From NCBI GenBank assembly GCA_964397525.1, contig CAYNIY010000001.1:44874-108873 (forward strand): a stretch of 64,000 nucleotides of DNA, written 5' to 3'. The stretch is from Syntrophopropionicum sp964397525 (GTDB taxonomy: Bacteria > Bacillota > Desulfotomaculia > Desulfotomaculales > Pelotomaculaceae). Below, in pieces: positions 15,795-24,400 of this stretch; positions within the stretch are counted from its first letter, which is position 1, and each line of letters starts with the position of its first letter. The translations under genes were made by a program, and so were the position numbers. Under the pieces are notes generated by a model. The model made no database searches, was not told where the DNA came from, and saw nothing but the letters and a program-made list of their open reading frames with translations.

Positions 15795-16709
15795 TTATAA
15801 GAAGCCGATAACTTTAACCTCGGGTTTAAGCTCAATTCCAAAACATTCCAGCACAGTTTTTCTGGCCCTGTCGATCAGTATTAACACATCACGGGCCGTT
15901 GCCCCGCCAAGGTTGACAATAAAATTCGCATGTAGCATGGAAATCTGCGCGCCGCCTACTTGTTCGCCTTTTAAGCCAGCCGCCTCAATAAGGCGTCCAG
16001 CAGAGTCCCCTGGAGGATTTTTAAATATACTGCCCGCGCTGGGATATTGCAGAGGCTGGGTTTCCTTTCTTTTTTTTATGTAAGCCGCCATTGCTTCTCT
16101 GACAGCCTCTTTATCACGCCGGTAAAAGGAAAAAACAGCTTCCACCACCACAGCGTTTTCATTCTGAATTATACTTGACCGGTAACCAAATTTCATCTCA
16201 TCTTTTGTCTTTTTAATGAAATACCCGTTTGAGTTTAATAAAAGGATCTCTATTACCAGCGAGCCGACAGAAGACCCATTGGCCCCAGCGTTCATGACCA
16301 CTGCACCCCCGACAGTCCCGGGTATGCCCGCTAAGAATTCGAAGCCGCCCAATCCGGCATCCCTGGCCGTTGCAGCCAGCCTTGACAGCTTTGCTCCCGC
16401 CTCGGCAGTGATAAAATTCTCTTTTACAGAGATCCGGTCAAGCCCTCTGCCCACCTTAATAATAATTCCCCTGAATCCTTCATCCGACACAAGTATGTTT
16501 GTACCCGCGCCAATGATTATAAGTGGGATTGACTGCTTTTGAGCATACGATACTGCCAGCTGCATTTCTTCTCGGCTGGCTGGTTCCGCAAAAAAGTCGG
16601 CCGGCCCTCCGATACACCAGCTGGTATGGTTTTTCATCAACTCTCCGGACCGTACCCGGCCGGGTAAAATATTTTGCAATTCATGGTAACGGGTATTATC
16701 AGCCAACAT
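15795..16709 (-). CDS. murB: UDP-N-acetylenolpyruvoylglucosamine reductase MurB
   Basis: 304 residues, type II (Bacillus-like) MurB. The FAD-binding PCMH domain shows IIGAGTNILVSDEG, GFEFLAGIPGTVGGAVVMNAGA (split here as two motifs: GFEFLAGIPG and TVGGAVVMNAGA) and FGYRSS. The C-terminal domain has PSAGSIFKNPPGDSAG with the catalytic Ser and GGAQISMLHANFIVN. It reduces the enolpyruvyl group with NADPH to give UDP-MurNAc in the cytoplasm. The ATG follows AAAGGAGCGTCAGG and overlaps the end of murC by 11 bp. MurA, the enzyme before it in the pathway, is not encoded in this window. Confidence 0.97.
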   Translation of the reverse strand: MLADNTRYHELQNILPGRVRSGELMKNHTSWCIGGPADFFAEPASREEMQLAVSYAQKQSIPLIIIGAGTNILVSDEGFRGIIIKVGRGLDRISVKENFITAEAGAKLSRLAATARDAGLGGFEFLAGIPGTVGGAVVMNAGANGSSVGSLVIEILLLNSNGYFIKKTKDEMKFGYRSSIIQNENAVVVEAVFSFYRRDKEAVREAMAAYIKKRKETQPLQYPSAGSIFKNPPGDSAGRLIEAAGLKGEQVGGAQISMLHANFIVNLGGATARDVLILIDRARKTVLECFGIELKPEVKVIGFL

Positions 16710-18084
16710 CCTGACGCTCCTTTAAACGGTCAACCAGCTCAGCCCCTGCAGACCAGATATCACCTGCTCCCATTGTGATTATCATGTCGCCGGGACGGGC
16801 TGTTAGGGCAAGGTAATCAACAATTTCCTTATTAGTCGCCAGGTAAATAACCTTGCGGCCATCCTGGTTTTCTATGGCTGAGATGATTGTATCTGCAGAA
16901 ATGCCTGCGATTGGGTGTTCACCGGCGCTGTATAATTCGCTGATGATGATCAAATCGGCGTCTTTAAAGGCGTCACCGAAACGCTCACCCAAAATGGAGG
17001 TTCTGGTATAGCGGTGAGGCTGAAAAACGCTGACTACCCTGCCGGTTTTTAGCTGGGCTGCAGCCTTCAGTGTCGCTTTGATTTCCGTTGGGTGATGGGC
17101 ATAGTCATCAAAAACTTTTATCCCGTTCACTTCGCCTGTCAGCTGAAATCTTCGCCCTGCCCCCGAAAAGTTTTCCAGTACACCAGAAATTTGCTCAAAG
17201 GAAAGACCGATATACCGTCCGGCGGCAACAACTGCCAAGGCGTTTGACAGGTTATGCCTGCCGGGAACTTTCAGCCTCAAGGTCCCTAATATTGAACCGT
17301 GGCAGTAAACATCACCAGCCGTGGTATGATCGTTTAACTGCATATTCTTCATGGTGTAATCAGCCCCGGGATAATCCAGCGCATAAGTTTCAAATGGCCG
17401 GCTGTAGCCATCCAGCATGGCTCTTAATCTCGGATCATCCAGGCAGACGACTGCCAGCCCGTTCTCAGGTACCTTGGCCAGAAATTCACGGAATGCAGCC
17501 AGGATGTTTTCTACGCTTTTATAATGATCAAGATGATCGTCATCTATATTCGTTATTACCTCAACCAGCGGATCGAGCTTCAGAAAAGATCCGTCGCTTT
17601 CATCCGCTTCAGCTACCATGTACTCTCCTAAACCTAATTTTGCGTTACCGCCTATATCCGTCAATTCGCCGCCGATAACTATGGTCGGATCGAGATTGTT
17701 TTTTTCCAGCACCAAGGCAAGCATCGAGGTGGTGGTGGTTTTGCCGTGCGCTCCGGCGATCGCGATCCCTTTCTGTCTCTGCATCAGCCAAGCCAGCATC
17801 TCACTCCTATGGACCACCGGCAAACCCCTCTTCTTTGCTTCTGCCAGTTCCTCGTTTTCAGGAGGTATTGCCGTCGACGCTACAACTAGATCAGCGCTGC
17901 CTAAATTATCCCTAGAATGTCCGGTATAACAGGTCGCCCCCAGTGCCTCCAGCCTCTCTGTCACGGCTGAAGGTTTCAGGTCTGAACCGGACACCTTATA
18001 GCCCAAACCGATCAGGATCATCGCTATGCCGTTCATGCCGGAGCCGCCTATTCCGATGAAATGAGCATGCTGTGTCTTCTGCAC
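16699..18084 (-). CDS. murC: UDP-N-acetylmuramate--L-alanine ligase MurC
   Basis: 461 residues from a GTG start with AAAGGAGATG upstream. The N-terminal Rossmann domain reads HFIGIGGSGMNGIA, which is diagnostic of MurC. The ATP loop GAHGKTTTTSM has Lys115. The central domain has EADESDGSF and NIDDDHLDHY, and the C-terminal domain FDDYAHHPTEI and QPHRYTR. It adds L-Ala to UDP-MurNAc, the first amino acid of the stem peptide. It lies 50 bp after murG and overlaps murB by 11 bp. Confidence 0.98.
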   Translation of the reverse strand: MQKTQHAHFIGIGGSGMNGIAMILIGLGYKVSGSDLKPSAVTERLEALGATCYTGHSRDNLGSADLVVASTAIPPENEELAEAKKRGLPVVHRSEMLAWLMQRQKGIAIAGAHGKTTTTSMLALVLEKNNLDPTIVIGGELTDIGGNAKLGLGEYMVAEADESDGSFLKLDPLVEVITNIDDDHLDHYKSVENILAAFREFLAKVPENGLAVVCLDDPRLRAMLDGYSRPFETYALDYPGADYTMKNMQLNDHTTAGDVYCHGSILGTLRLKVPGRHNLSNALAVVAAGRYIGLSFEQISGVLENFSGAGRRFQLTGEVNGIKVFDDYAHHPTEIKATLKAAAQLKTGRVVSVFQPHRYTRTSILGERFGDAFKDADLIIISELYSAGEHPIAGISADTIISAIENQDGRKVIYLATNKEIVDYLALTARPGDMIITMGAGDIWSAGAELVDRLKERQDVG

Positions 18085-18134
18085 AGGTCACATCTCCTTT
18101 ATGATGCTCGTATGTTTAATTCATGCCAGTCCCG

Positions 18135-19253
18135 TTATTTGTCAGACTGTTTAATCAGTTCGTCCACACACTTAATTATATCTGCAAGGGCCATTGTCCT
18201 GCCAATACTTTTGCTGGCGGCAGACATGGCCGACAGCCTCGCCCGGTCGCCGAGAAGTTCGTTGATCCTGGCGCAGAGCAACACCCCGCTGAGCTGGCTG
18301 TCAAGCACCACTAGCGCAGCCCCTTCTTTCTCTAAAGCGCGTGCATTAAATTCCTGGTGGTTTTCTGAAGCGTAAGGGTAGGGAATTAGTATCGAAGGTA
18401 TTCCCAGTGCTGTTAATTCGGCCAGGGTAGCCGCCCCAGCCCTGCTGACAACCAAATCAGCAACCAGCGCATCCCTCATATCATAGATATAAGGCACGAC
18501 CTTGATATTGCTGGCCTTAGCCGGATCTATGCCGCTGGCGGCGCAGTCTGCAAGAAATTCCTGGTACCCTGTTGTGCCTGTGGCATGAAGGATATTCAAG
18601 CGCGGGTCATCAGCGAAAGTTTTTAATACTTCAACCATCGCTTTGTTGATCGTGCGCGCGCCGCGGCTCCCTCCAAAGGAAAACAGAAAAAAACGGCTTT
18701 CATCAAATCCCAGCTTCTTTAAGCCCACAGACTTGTCACCCTGTAAAATCTCAGGGCGGACAGGCAGTCCCGTCAGCTTTACCTTTTCCCGGCGCGGAAA
18801 ATATTTGACCGAGTCAGCAAAAGTAACAGCAATGCTGCTGGCAAAGCGGGAAAGAATTTTGTTGGTTATACCCGGCAGGGCATTTTGCTCGTGGATCAGG
18901 GTAGGAATTCGCCTGATTGCCGCCGCCAATATAACCGGACCGCTGACAAAGCCACCTGTACCAATAACCACTTCTGGCTTATAGGAGCCGATTATTTTAC
19001 CAGCCTGGCGAAATCCCTGCCAGGCCTGCCAAACTGCTGCCAGGTTGCGTAATGTAACTCTTCTTTCCAGGCCGGCGGCAGCAATACCACTGAAGGGCAG
19101 TCCTTCTTTGAGCACGATATCCGATTCCATACCGCCGGCAGTCCCCATGTATAGAATATCAGCCCCGGGGTACTTGTCTTTCAGGCCTTGGGCAATGGCC
19201 AAGGCGGGATAGATATGCCCACCGGTCCCGCCACCAGCTACTACAAAACGCAA
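18135..19253 (-). CDS. murG: UDP-GlcNAc:lipid I transferase MurG
   Basis: 372 residues from TTG at 19253 (MRFVVAGGGTGGHIYPAL). The upstream TTG at 19262 is almost on top of the AGGAG site, while 19253 is 9 nt away and gives the usual MurG N-terminus. Motifs: the GGGTGGH glycine loop, EQNALPG, GGSRGARTIN and the donor-site segment SRAGAATLAELTALGIPSILIPYP. This is a GT28 transferase on the inner membrane face that makes lipid II. It lies between ftsW/spoVE and murC. Confidence 0.97.
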   Translation of the reverse strand: MRFVVAGGGTGGHIYPALAIAQGLKDKYPGADILYMGTAGGMESDIVLKEGLPFSGIAAAGLERRVTLRNLAAVWQAWQGFRQAGKIIGSYKPEVVIGTGGFVSGPVILAAAIRRIPTLIHEQNALPGITNKILSRFASSIAVTFADSVKYFPRREKVKLTGLPVRPEILQGDKSVGLKKLGFDESRFFLFSFGGSRGARTINKAMVEVLKTFADDPRLNILHATGTTGYQEFLADCAASGIDPAKASNIKVVPYIYDMRDALVADLVVSRAGAATLAELTALGIPSILIPYPYASENHQEFNARALEKEGAALVVLDSQLSGVLLCARINELLGDRARLSAMSAASKSIGRTMALADIIKCVDELIKQSDK

Positions 19254-19378
19254 AAGATCCAACTCCTCGCCAGGTTAAAAAAATACAGGCCCAAGATGGA
19301 TACCGGCAATACCTCTCTTAAACACGCGTCCTGCTTCTGCATTTAAACACTTATTATATCTTAACCGCAGGTCCTATT

Positions 19379-20479
19379 TTACTTGGTTGTAGTAAAACGC
19401 GAGATATTAAGCAGTATACCCACTGCTGCCATAGTGAACAGCAATGAAGTGCCGCCGAAACTGATAAATGGAAGCGGAATGCCTGTTATGGGAAATGAAG
19501 CTGTCACAACCCCGATGTTTATTATCGCCTGCACCCCGACCCAAGCTGTGATACCGGTGGCAAGCAGGGCGGCAAAAGGATCCTGGGAGGTAATTGCAAT
19601 TTTCAACCCCCTCCAGATGAACAAGACAAAGAGCATGATCACAAGTGATGCACCGATGAAACCAAGTTCCTCACTTATAATGGCAAAGATAAAATCAGTG
19701 TGGTTTTCCGGCAAGTAAAGAAATTTTTGTCTGCTCTGACCAAGGCCTAATCCGAGCAAGCCGCCAGAGCCAATAGCGTACAACCCCTGGATAATGTGAA
19801 AACCTGTGCCCTGCGGGTCAGACCAAGGATTCAGAAAAGCCATAAACCTTTCCAGGCGGTAAGCTTCTTTAAAGATAGCAAAATATCCAGCCACAACAAC
19901 GGCCGCGGTAATAAAGACCAGGTGAGTGAGCCTCGCCCCTGCTGCAAAGATCATAACTAATACAATTCCGACCAGGGACATGGCAGTCCCCATGTCCGGC
20001 TGCTTCAGGATCAGGGCGGCAGCCAAACCCATCACGGCCAAATAGGGCAGGACACCGCTGGTAAAACTCTTGATGTTTTCCCCTTCCCTGGACAGCCCAT
20101 AAGCAGTAAAAATTATGATACAGAGCTTGGCAAATTCGGCAGGTGCGAAAGGTATCGGCCCACCGATCCACCGTCTTGCGCCTCCAGTCTCCAGTCCTAT
20201 ACCAGGTATCAGTACCAGGACGAGCAAAACAAAGGACAGAACAAGAAAAGGCAGTATATAACGCCGCATCTGTCTGTAATCAAAATTCATCATCACGAAC
20301 ATGGCTGTCAAACCGATCAGCGACCACATCAGCTGTTTCTTTAAATAATAATAGCTGTCGTTATATTCGACCAGAGTTTTATATTCGCTGGCGCTAAAAA
20401 CCATGATCACCCCTATACTCAAAAGGGTGATAACAGTAATAAAAAGAACGAAGTCCGGGGCTTTTCTTTTCACAGCCAT
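19379..20479 (-). CDS. ftsW: FtsW/SpoVE-type SEDS peptidoglycan polymerase
   Basis: 366 residues with about ten membrane helices, ATG after GGAGGAATAAGCA. SEDS signatures are FSASEY, GLTAMFVMMNFDYR, GARRWIGG, EFAKL (with the catalytic Asp region later), LKQPDMGTA, RLERFMAFLNPWSDPQGTGFHIIQ (given here as two motifs: RLERFMAFLNPW and GTGFHIIQ), GQSRQKFLYLPENHTDFIF (GQSRQKF and LPENHTDFIF) and GIPLPFISFGG. It polymerises lipid II into glycan strands together with a class B PBP, here probably the SpoVD-like protein encoded five genes upstream. The position between murD and murG is the one held by spoVE in Bacillus. Whether it acts in vegetative division or cortex synthesis cannot be told. Confidence 0.95.
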   Translation of the reverse strand: MAVKRKAPDFVLFITVITLLSIGVIMVFSASEYKTLVEYNDSYYYLKKQLMWSLIGLTAMFVMMNFDYRQMRRYILPFLVLSFVLLVLVLIPGIGLETGGARRWIGGPIPFAPAEFAKLCIIIFTAYGLSREGENIKSFTSGVLPYLAVMGLAAALILKQPDMGTAMSLVGIVLVMIFAAGARLTHLVFITAAVVVAGYFAIFKEAYRLERFMAFLNPWSDPQGTGFHIIQGLYAIGSGGLLGLGLGQSRQKFLYLPENHTDFIFAIISEELGFIGASLVIMLFVLFIWRGLKIAITSQDPFAALLATGITAWVGVQAIINIGVVTASFPITGIPLPFISFGGTSLLFTMAAVGILLNISRFTTTK

Positions 20480-20552
20480 TGCTTATTCCTCCAGATTCGA
20501 GGCTTACTGGCGCCGTTCGTACAACGGCAGCATTCGCATGTGGTCAAATATG

Positions 20553-21926
20553 TCAGCCGGCCGTTTTCTTGAAACCATTAACGATTTTCTTGAACAAATC
20601 CCCACGTTCCTCATAGCTCTTGAACATGTCCCAACTGGCACAAGCCGGTGATAACAGCACGATTTCCCCATCCCGGGCAGCCCGGTGTGCCAGGACAACT
20701 GCCTCTTCAAAGTCAGAAGCCTTTTGTATGTTTTCAACGCTCTTGGCCCTGGCAGCTTCCGCGATCAGCTCTGCGCTCTGGCCGAGAACTACCAGCACCC
20801 TTACTCTTTCTTTAACTTTGGCGGCAAATTCACCAAAGTCACTGCCTTTGTTTTTGCCGCCTGCGATCAAGACGACCGGCTCGGTATAGGCCTCCAGGGC
20901 CTTGATGGATGCATCCGGATTTGTTCCCTTGGAATCGTTAATATATTTCACGCCGTTAATTTCGGCTACAAACTCAAGCCGGTGGGATACTCCTTTAAAC
21001 TCTCTCAGGACACCGGCAATGGCATCATTCCCAATCCCTGCCGCTTTTGTGGCCGCCACGGCAGCAAGAGCATTTTCGAGATTGTGCGCACCTGGAATGC
21101 CGATCTCTGCAGCCCTGCAGATTGCTTCCGTCGCGCCGTCAAGGTTAGCCACTATTTCACCGTCTTTTACATAAACACCAGGCTCTATTACCTGCCGGGC
21201 GCTGAAAAATATTTTTCGGCCGCAGGTTTTATCCCCAAGCCCGGCGGTTTGGGGGTTATCATAGTTCAGCACTGTATAATCACCGGCACCCTGGTTCTCA
21301 AATATCCTGGCTTTGGCTGCAGTATAGCCCGCCATATTGCCGTGCCGGTCAAGGTGGTCCGGGGTGATGTTTAAGATTACCGCTACCTTTGGTTTGAAAC
21401 ACCGTATTGTTTCCAGCTGAAAGCTGGAAACCTCCGCCACAATAACTGCCTCGGGTCCATACCGCTCTACCTCGGTCACCAGAGGAAGGCCGATGTTGCC
21501 CCCGACCAGCGTTTCCCGGCCTTCTCTTTTAAAAATCTCACCGATCAGTGTTGTGGTTGTGGTCTTGCCATTTGTCCCGGTAATGGCCACAATCGGCGCC
21601 GTGGCAAATAAATAGGCCAGCTCCAGTTCACCGATCAAAGCAATGCCGTATTTCATTGCGGCCCTGGCAGGCCCCTCTGTCAGCGGTACCCCAGGGCTTA
21701 AAATAACCATATCATATGCTTGACGTCTCACTTCCGGATAACCGCCCAGTGACACTACTACCCCTGCGCCTTCCAGCTGCTCCAGTTCAACGCTTGGACA
21801 GGCTGGTACATTCGCGTCGGCCAGGACCGCAAGCGCTCCTTTTCCGGCCAAAAAACGCGAGACAGCCAAGCCGCTTTTGCCCGCGCCCACTACCAGTATC
21901 CTTTTCCCCTTGAGTTCCATCAACAT
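20553..21926 (-). CDS. murD: UDP-MurNAc-L-alanine--D-glutamate ligase MurD
   Basis: 457 residues. The Rossmann start LVVGAGKSGLAVSRFL binds the UDP moiety. The ATP loop ITGTNGKTTTT has Lys121. NITPDHLDRHG and NDSKGTNPDA are MurD signatures, and the C-terminal domain ends LLSPACASWDMF...RGDLFK. It adds D-Glu to UDP-MurNAc-L-Ala in the cytoplasm. An ATG at 21920 has better spacing to AAAGG than the one at 21926, a difference of two residues. It lies 25 bp after mraY and 73 bp before ftsW/spoVE. Confidence 0.97.
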   Translation of the reverse strand: MLMELKGKRILVVGAGKSGLAVSRFLAGKGALAVLADANVPACPSVELEQLEGAGVVVSLGGYPEVRRQAYDMVILSPGVPLTEGPARAAMKYGIALIGELELAYLFATAPIVAITGTNGKTTTTTLIGEIFKREGRETLVGGNIGLPLVTEVERYGPEAVIVAEVSSFQLETIRCFKPKVAVILNITPDHLDRHGNMAGYTAAKARIFENQGAGDYTVLNYDNPQTAGLGDKTCGRKIFFSARQVIEPGVYVKDGEIVANLDGATEAICRAAEIGIPGAHNLENALAAVAATKAAGIGNDAIAGVLREFKGVSHRLEFVAEINGVKYINDSKGTNPDASIKALEAYTEPVVLIAGGKNKGSDFGEFAAKVKERVRVLVVLGQSAELIAEAARAKSVENIQKASDFEEAVVLAHRAARDGEIVLLSPACASWDMFKSYEERGDLFKKIVNGFKKTAG

Positions 21927-21950
21927 CTGCCTTTCACGATCATAATAACT

Positions 21951-22934
21951 TTAAAAAGTCCGGTAAACACCAATCAGACCAATTGCGGCAAAAATCAGGG
22001 TAGCTGTCCAAAAGGTAAACACTACCCTTTTTTCACTCCATCCGCTGAGCTCATAATGGTGATGCAGGGGGCTCATCCGGAAAAACCTGCGGCCGGTGGT
22101 CTGGTAGCAAACAACCTGGATAATCACTGAAAGCGTTTCCAGAACGAATATACCGCCAATAATCAGCAGAAACAGTTCACTCCTGGTGATCACCGCTGCT
22201 GCGCCGAGTCCTCCCCCCAGGGCAAGGGAGCCGGTGTCACCCATAAAAACTTTCGCCGGATGGCGGTTGAAGATTAAAAATCCGAGACAGCCTCCAGCCA
22301 GAGCAGCCAAGCTCACAGCCACGCCGTCTCTGGGGACGATAAGGGCAATTATCATTAATGCCAGGGCTACCAACATGCTGACCCCGGCGGCAAGTCCATC
22401 CAGGCCATCTGTCAGGTTGACGGCATTGGCCGCGCTTACAATCACCATGACAGCAAAAGCCATAAACGGCCAGACGCCCAGTTCCAGCTGAATGCCGCCG
22501 GGTGTGAAAAATCCTGCAAAGGGTATTACAATTTCAGTACCGCGTCCCAATCCATATACAATCCAAAAAGTTAGGCCTGCAGCGAGCAGGATCTGGCACA
22601 ACAATTTTTGCCGCGCTTTAAGCCCTAGAGATCTTTTTAAAACCACTTTCATGTAATCGTCCAAAAATCCAATCAGACCAAAGCCCAGGAGCGCTGCCAG
22701 CACGATTAAGCCGTCAGCCCGGCCACGGGCCAGAAAAAAACATCCTGCAAAAGTGCCGGCTAAAAACATAACCCCGCCCATTGTAGGTGTACCGGCTTTA
22801 TTCAAGTGCCGGGAAGGCCCATCGGAGCGTATATTTTGTCCAAACTTCATTCTTTTAAGCAGCGGTATGATCAGCGGCCCAAGCAGTGATGTTACTGCCA
22901 GCGAGCTGGCAAAGGCTAGTAAGAGACTTTTCAT
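21951..22934 (-). CDS. mraY: Phospho-MurNAc-pentapeptide transferase MraY
   Basis: 327 residues and about ten membrane helices. Signatures: GTPTMGGV near residue 49, FGLIGFLDDYMKV with the Mg-binding Asp pair, NAVNLTDGLDGLAAG, FNRHPAKVFMGDTGSLALGG (as NRHPAKVFMGDTGSLA) and the His-rich PLHHHYELSGWSE loop. It transfers phospho-MurNAc-pentapeptide to undecaprenyl phosphate to form lipid I in the membrane. It lies between murF (57 bp) and murD (24 bp) in the standard order. Confidence 0.98.
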   Translation of the reverse strand: MKSLLLAFASSLAVTSLLGPLIIPLLKRMKFGQNIRSDGPSRHLNKAGTPTMGGVMFLAGTFAGCFFLARGRADGLIVLAALLGFGLIGFLDDYMKVVLKRSLGLKARQKLLCQILLAAGLTFWIVYGLGRGTEIVIPFAGFFTPGGIQLELGVWPFMAFAVMVIVSAANAVNLTDGLDGLAAGVSMLVALALMIIALIVPRDGVAVSLAALAGGCLGFLIFNRHPAKVFMGDTGSLALGGGLGAAAVITRSELFLLIIGGIFVLETLSVIIQVVCYQTTGRRFFRMSPLHHHYELSGWSEKRVVFTFWTATLIFAAIGLIGVYRTF

Positions 22935-22991
22935 AAAACGCCTGCCGTGCTTTCCATAGATTATTAATTCCTTAATCCAAAGATGTAAAAA

Positions 22992-24395
22992 TCATGATGT
23001 CTGCTGTTGTTTAAAATCATCCCAGGATTTTATCAGCTGCACGACTATCTGCTCCATTTTCATGCCCCTGGAGCCCTTGACCAGGACCACGTCACCGGCC
23101 TGCAGCAGTTTTTTCAGTACCCCTGCTGCTTCATTATTATCAGGGCATTGATAAGCCTTTTCAGCCGGAATACCAGCGCCAATCGCTCCGTCACGGATCG
23201 CAGCGGCCAGGTCCCCAACAGTGACGAGACCGGCCAGATCTAAAGTTGCCGCAGTTTCTCCAATTTCCTTATGCCCCTCCAGCGCCCTCGGCCCCAACTC
23301 CAGCATATTTCCAAGCACTGCGATTTTTCTTCTTTCACCTGCAAGATCTGCCAGGGTCTGCAGTGCCGCCCTAGTTGAAGCAGGGCTTGCATTATAAGTG
23401 TCATTAATAATTTTCAGGTCACCGCAGTTTATTACTTCCAGACGCATTCCTGTTAAAGCAACCGCAGCCAAACCCCGGGTGATTTCTTCGTCAGTCAGAC
23501 CCATCTCCCTGCCAACGCCAACAGCTGCCAGGGCGTTTAACACATTGTGCCTGCCCGGGACAGGAATAACACAGGTGTATCGCTCACCGCCTGCAACCAC
23601 CTTAAAAGTGCTGCCGCCGATATCAGTCCTGATGTTTTCAGCTCTGATATCGGCGGCTTGGTCTGAGCCGAAGTAGATCACTCTGCCCCTGCAGCGACCG
23701 GCTTCCCGCCTGATGTAAGGGCTCCCGCTGTTGAGTAGGGCAAATCCTTCCGGTGGAATGTATTCCAGTATTTCCCCTTTCGCAGCGGCAATACTGCTGA
23801 CATCCCCCAGCAACTCAAGGTGGGTTTCGTTGATATTGGTGATTATCGCACCGTCCGGCTTGGCAATCCGGCAGAGAGAATCAATTTCTCCTGATCCGCG
23901 CATTGCCATTTCCACTATCGCCACTTCAGTATCCTTGCCTATCTTTAATAATGTCAACGGCAGCCCGATCTCGTTATTTAAATTGCCGGTTGTTTTGATA
24001 AGCCTGAAGCGTGTTTCTAGTACCGAAGCGATCATGTCTTTAGTGGTAGTTTTACCGGTGCTGCCGGTTACTCCAACCAGGAATGCGCCGCTGCGCGCCC
24101 TGTTTACAGACGCCAGCGACTGGAGTGCAGATAGCGTCTCCCCAACCAGTAAAACCGGTATATCAGGCGGCAGTTCAGCCCTGTGACTGATCACCAACCC
24201 GCCGGCACCAACTTTTACAGCTTGGTCCAAAAAATTATGGGCGTCATAGCGTTCTCCTCTTAGAGCAAAAAACAGGTCACCCTCCCGGGCAGCGCGGGTA
24301 TCAGTTGACACTGCGCTGAATTTCGCCCCGGGATCACCCTGGATAATTTCTCCACCGCTAACCATTGCAATTTCACTGAGCAACATAGGTATCAT
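22992..24395 (-). CDS. murF: UDP-MurNAc-tripeptide--D-Ala-D-Ala ligase MurF
   Basis: 467 residues. N-terminal domain with STDTRAAREGDLFFALRGERYD (motif core TDTRAAREGDLFFAL). ATP loop GVTGSTGKTTTKDM. Central motif GNLNNEIGLPLTLL and EMAMRGSGEI. C-terminal domain with INDTYNASPAS and VLVKGSRGMKMEQIV. It adds the D-Ala-D-Ala dipeptide to complete UDP-MurNAc-pentapeptide. The first ATG (24395) has only a weak GTGAGA site; ATG at 24386 is an alternative. It begins 6 bp after the murE stop, so coupling is likely. No ddl or alr gene is present in the window. Confidence 0.97.
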   Translation of the reverse strand: MIPMLLSEIAMVSGGEIIQGDPGAKFSAVSTDTRAAREGDLFFALRGERYDAHNFLDQAVKVGAGGLVISHRAELPPDIPVLLVGETLSALQSLASVNRARSGAFLVGVTGSTGKTTTKDMIASVLETRFRLIKTTGNLNNEIGLPLTLLKIGKDTEVAIVEMAMRGSGEIDSLCRIAKPDGAIITNINETHLELLGDVSSIAAAKGEILEYIPPEGFALLNSGSPYIRREAGRCRGRVIYFGSDQAADIRAENIRTDIGGSTFKVVAGGERYTCVIPVPGRHNVLNALAAVGVGREMGLTDEEITRGLAAVALTGMRLEVINCGDLKIINDTYNASPASTRAALQTLADLAGERRKIAVLGNMLELGPRALEGHKEIGETAATLDLAGLVTVGDLAAAIRDGAIGAGIPAEKAYQCPDNNEAAGVLKKLLQAGDVVLVKGSRGMKMEQIVVQLIKSWDDFKQQQTS

Positions 24396-24400
24396 TTATC

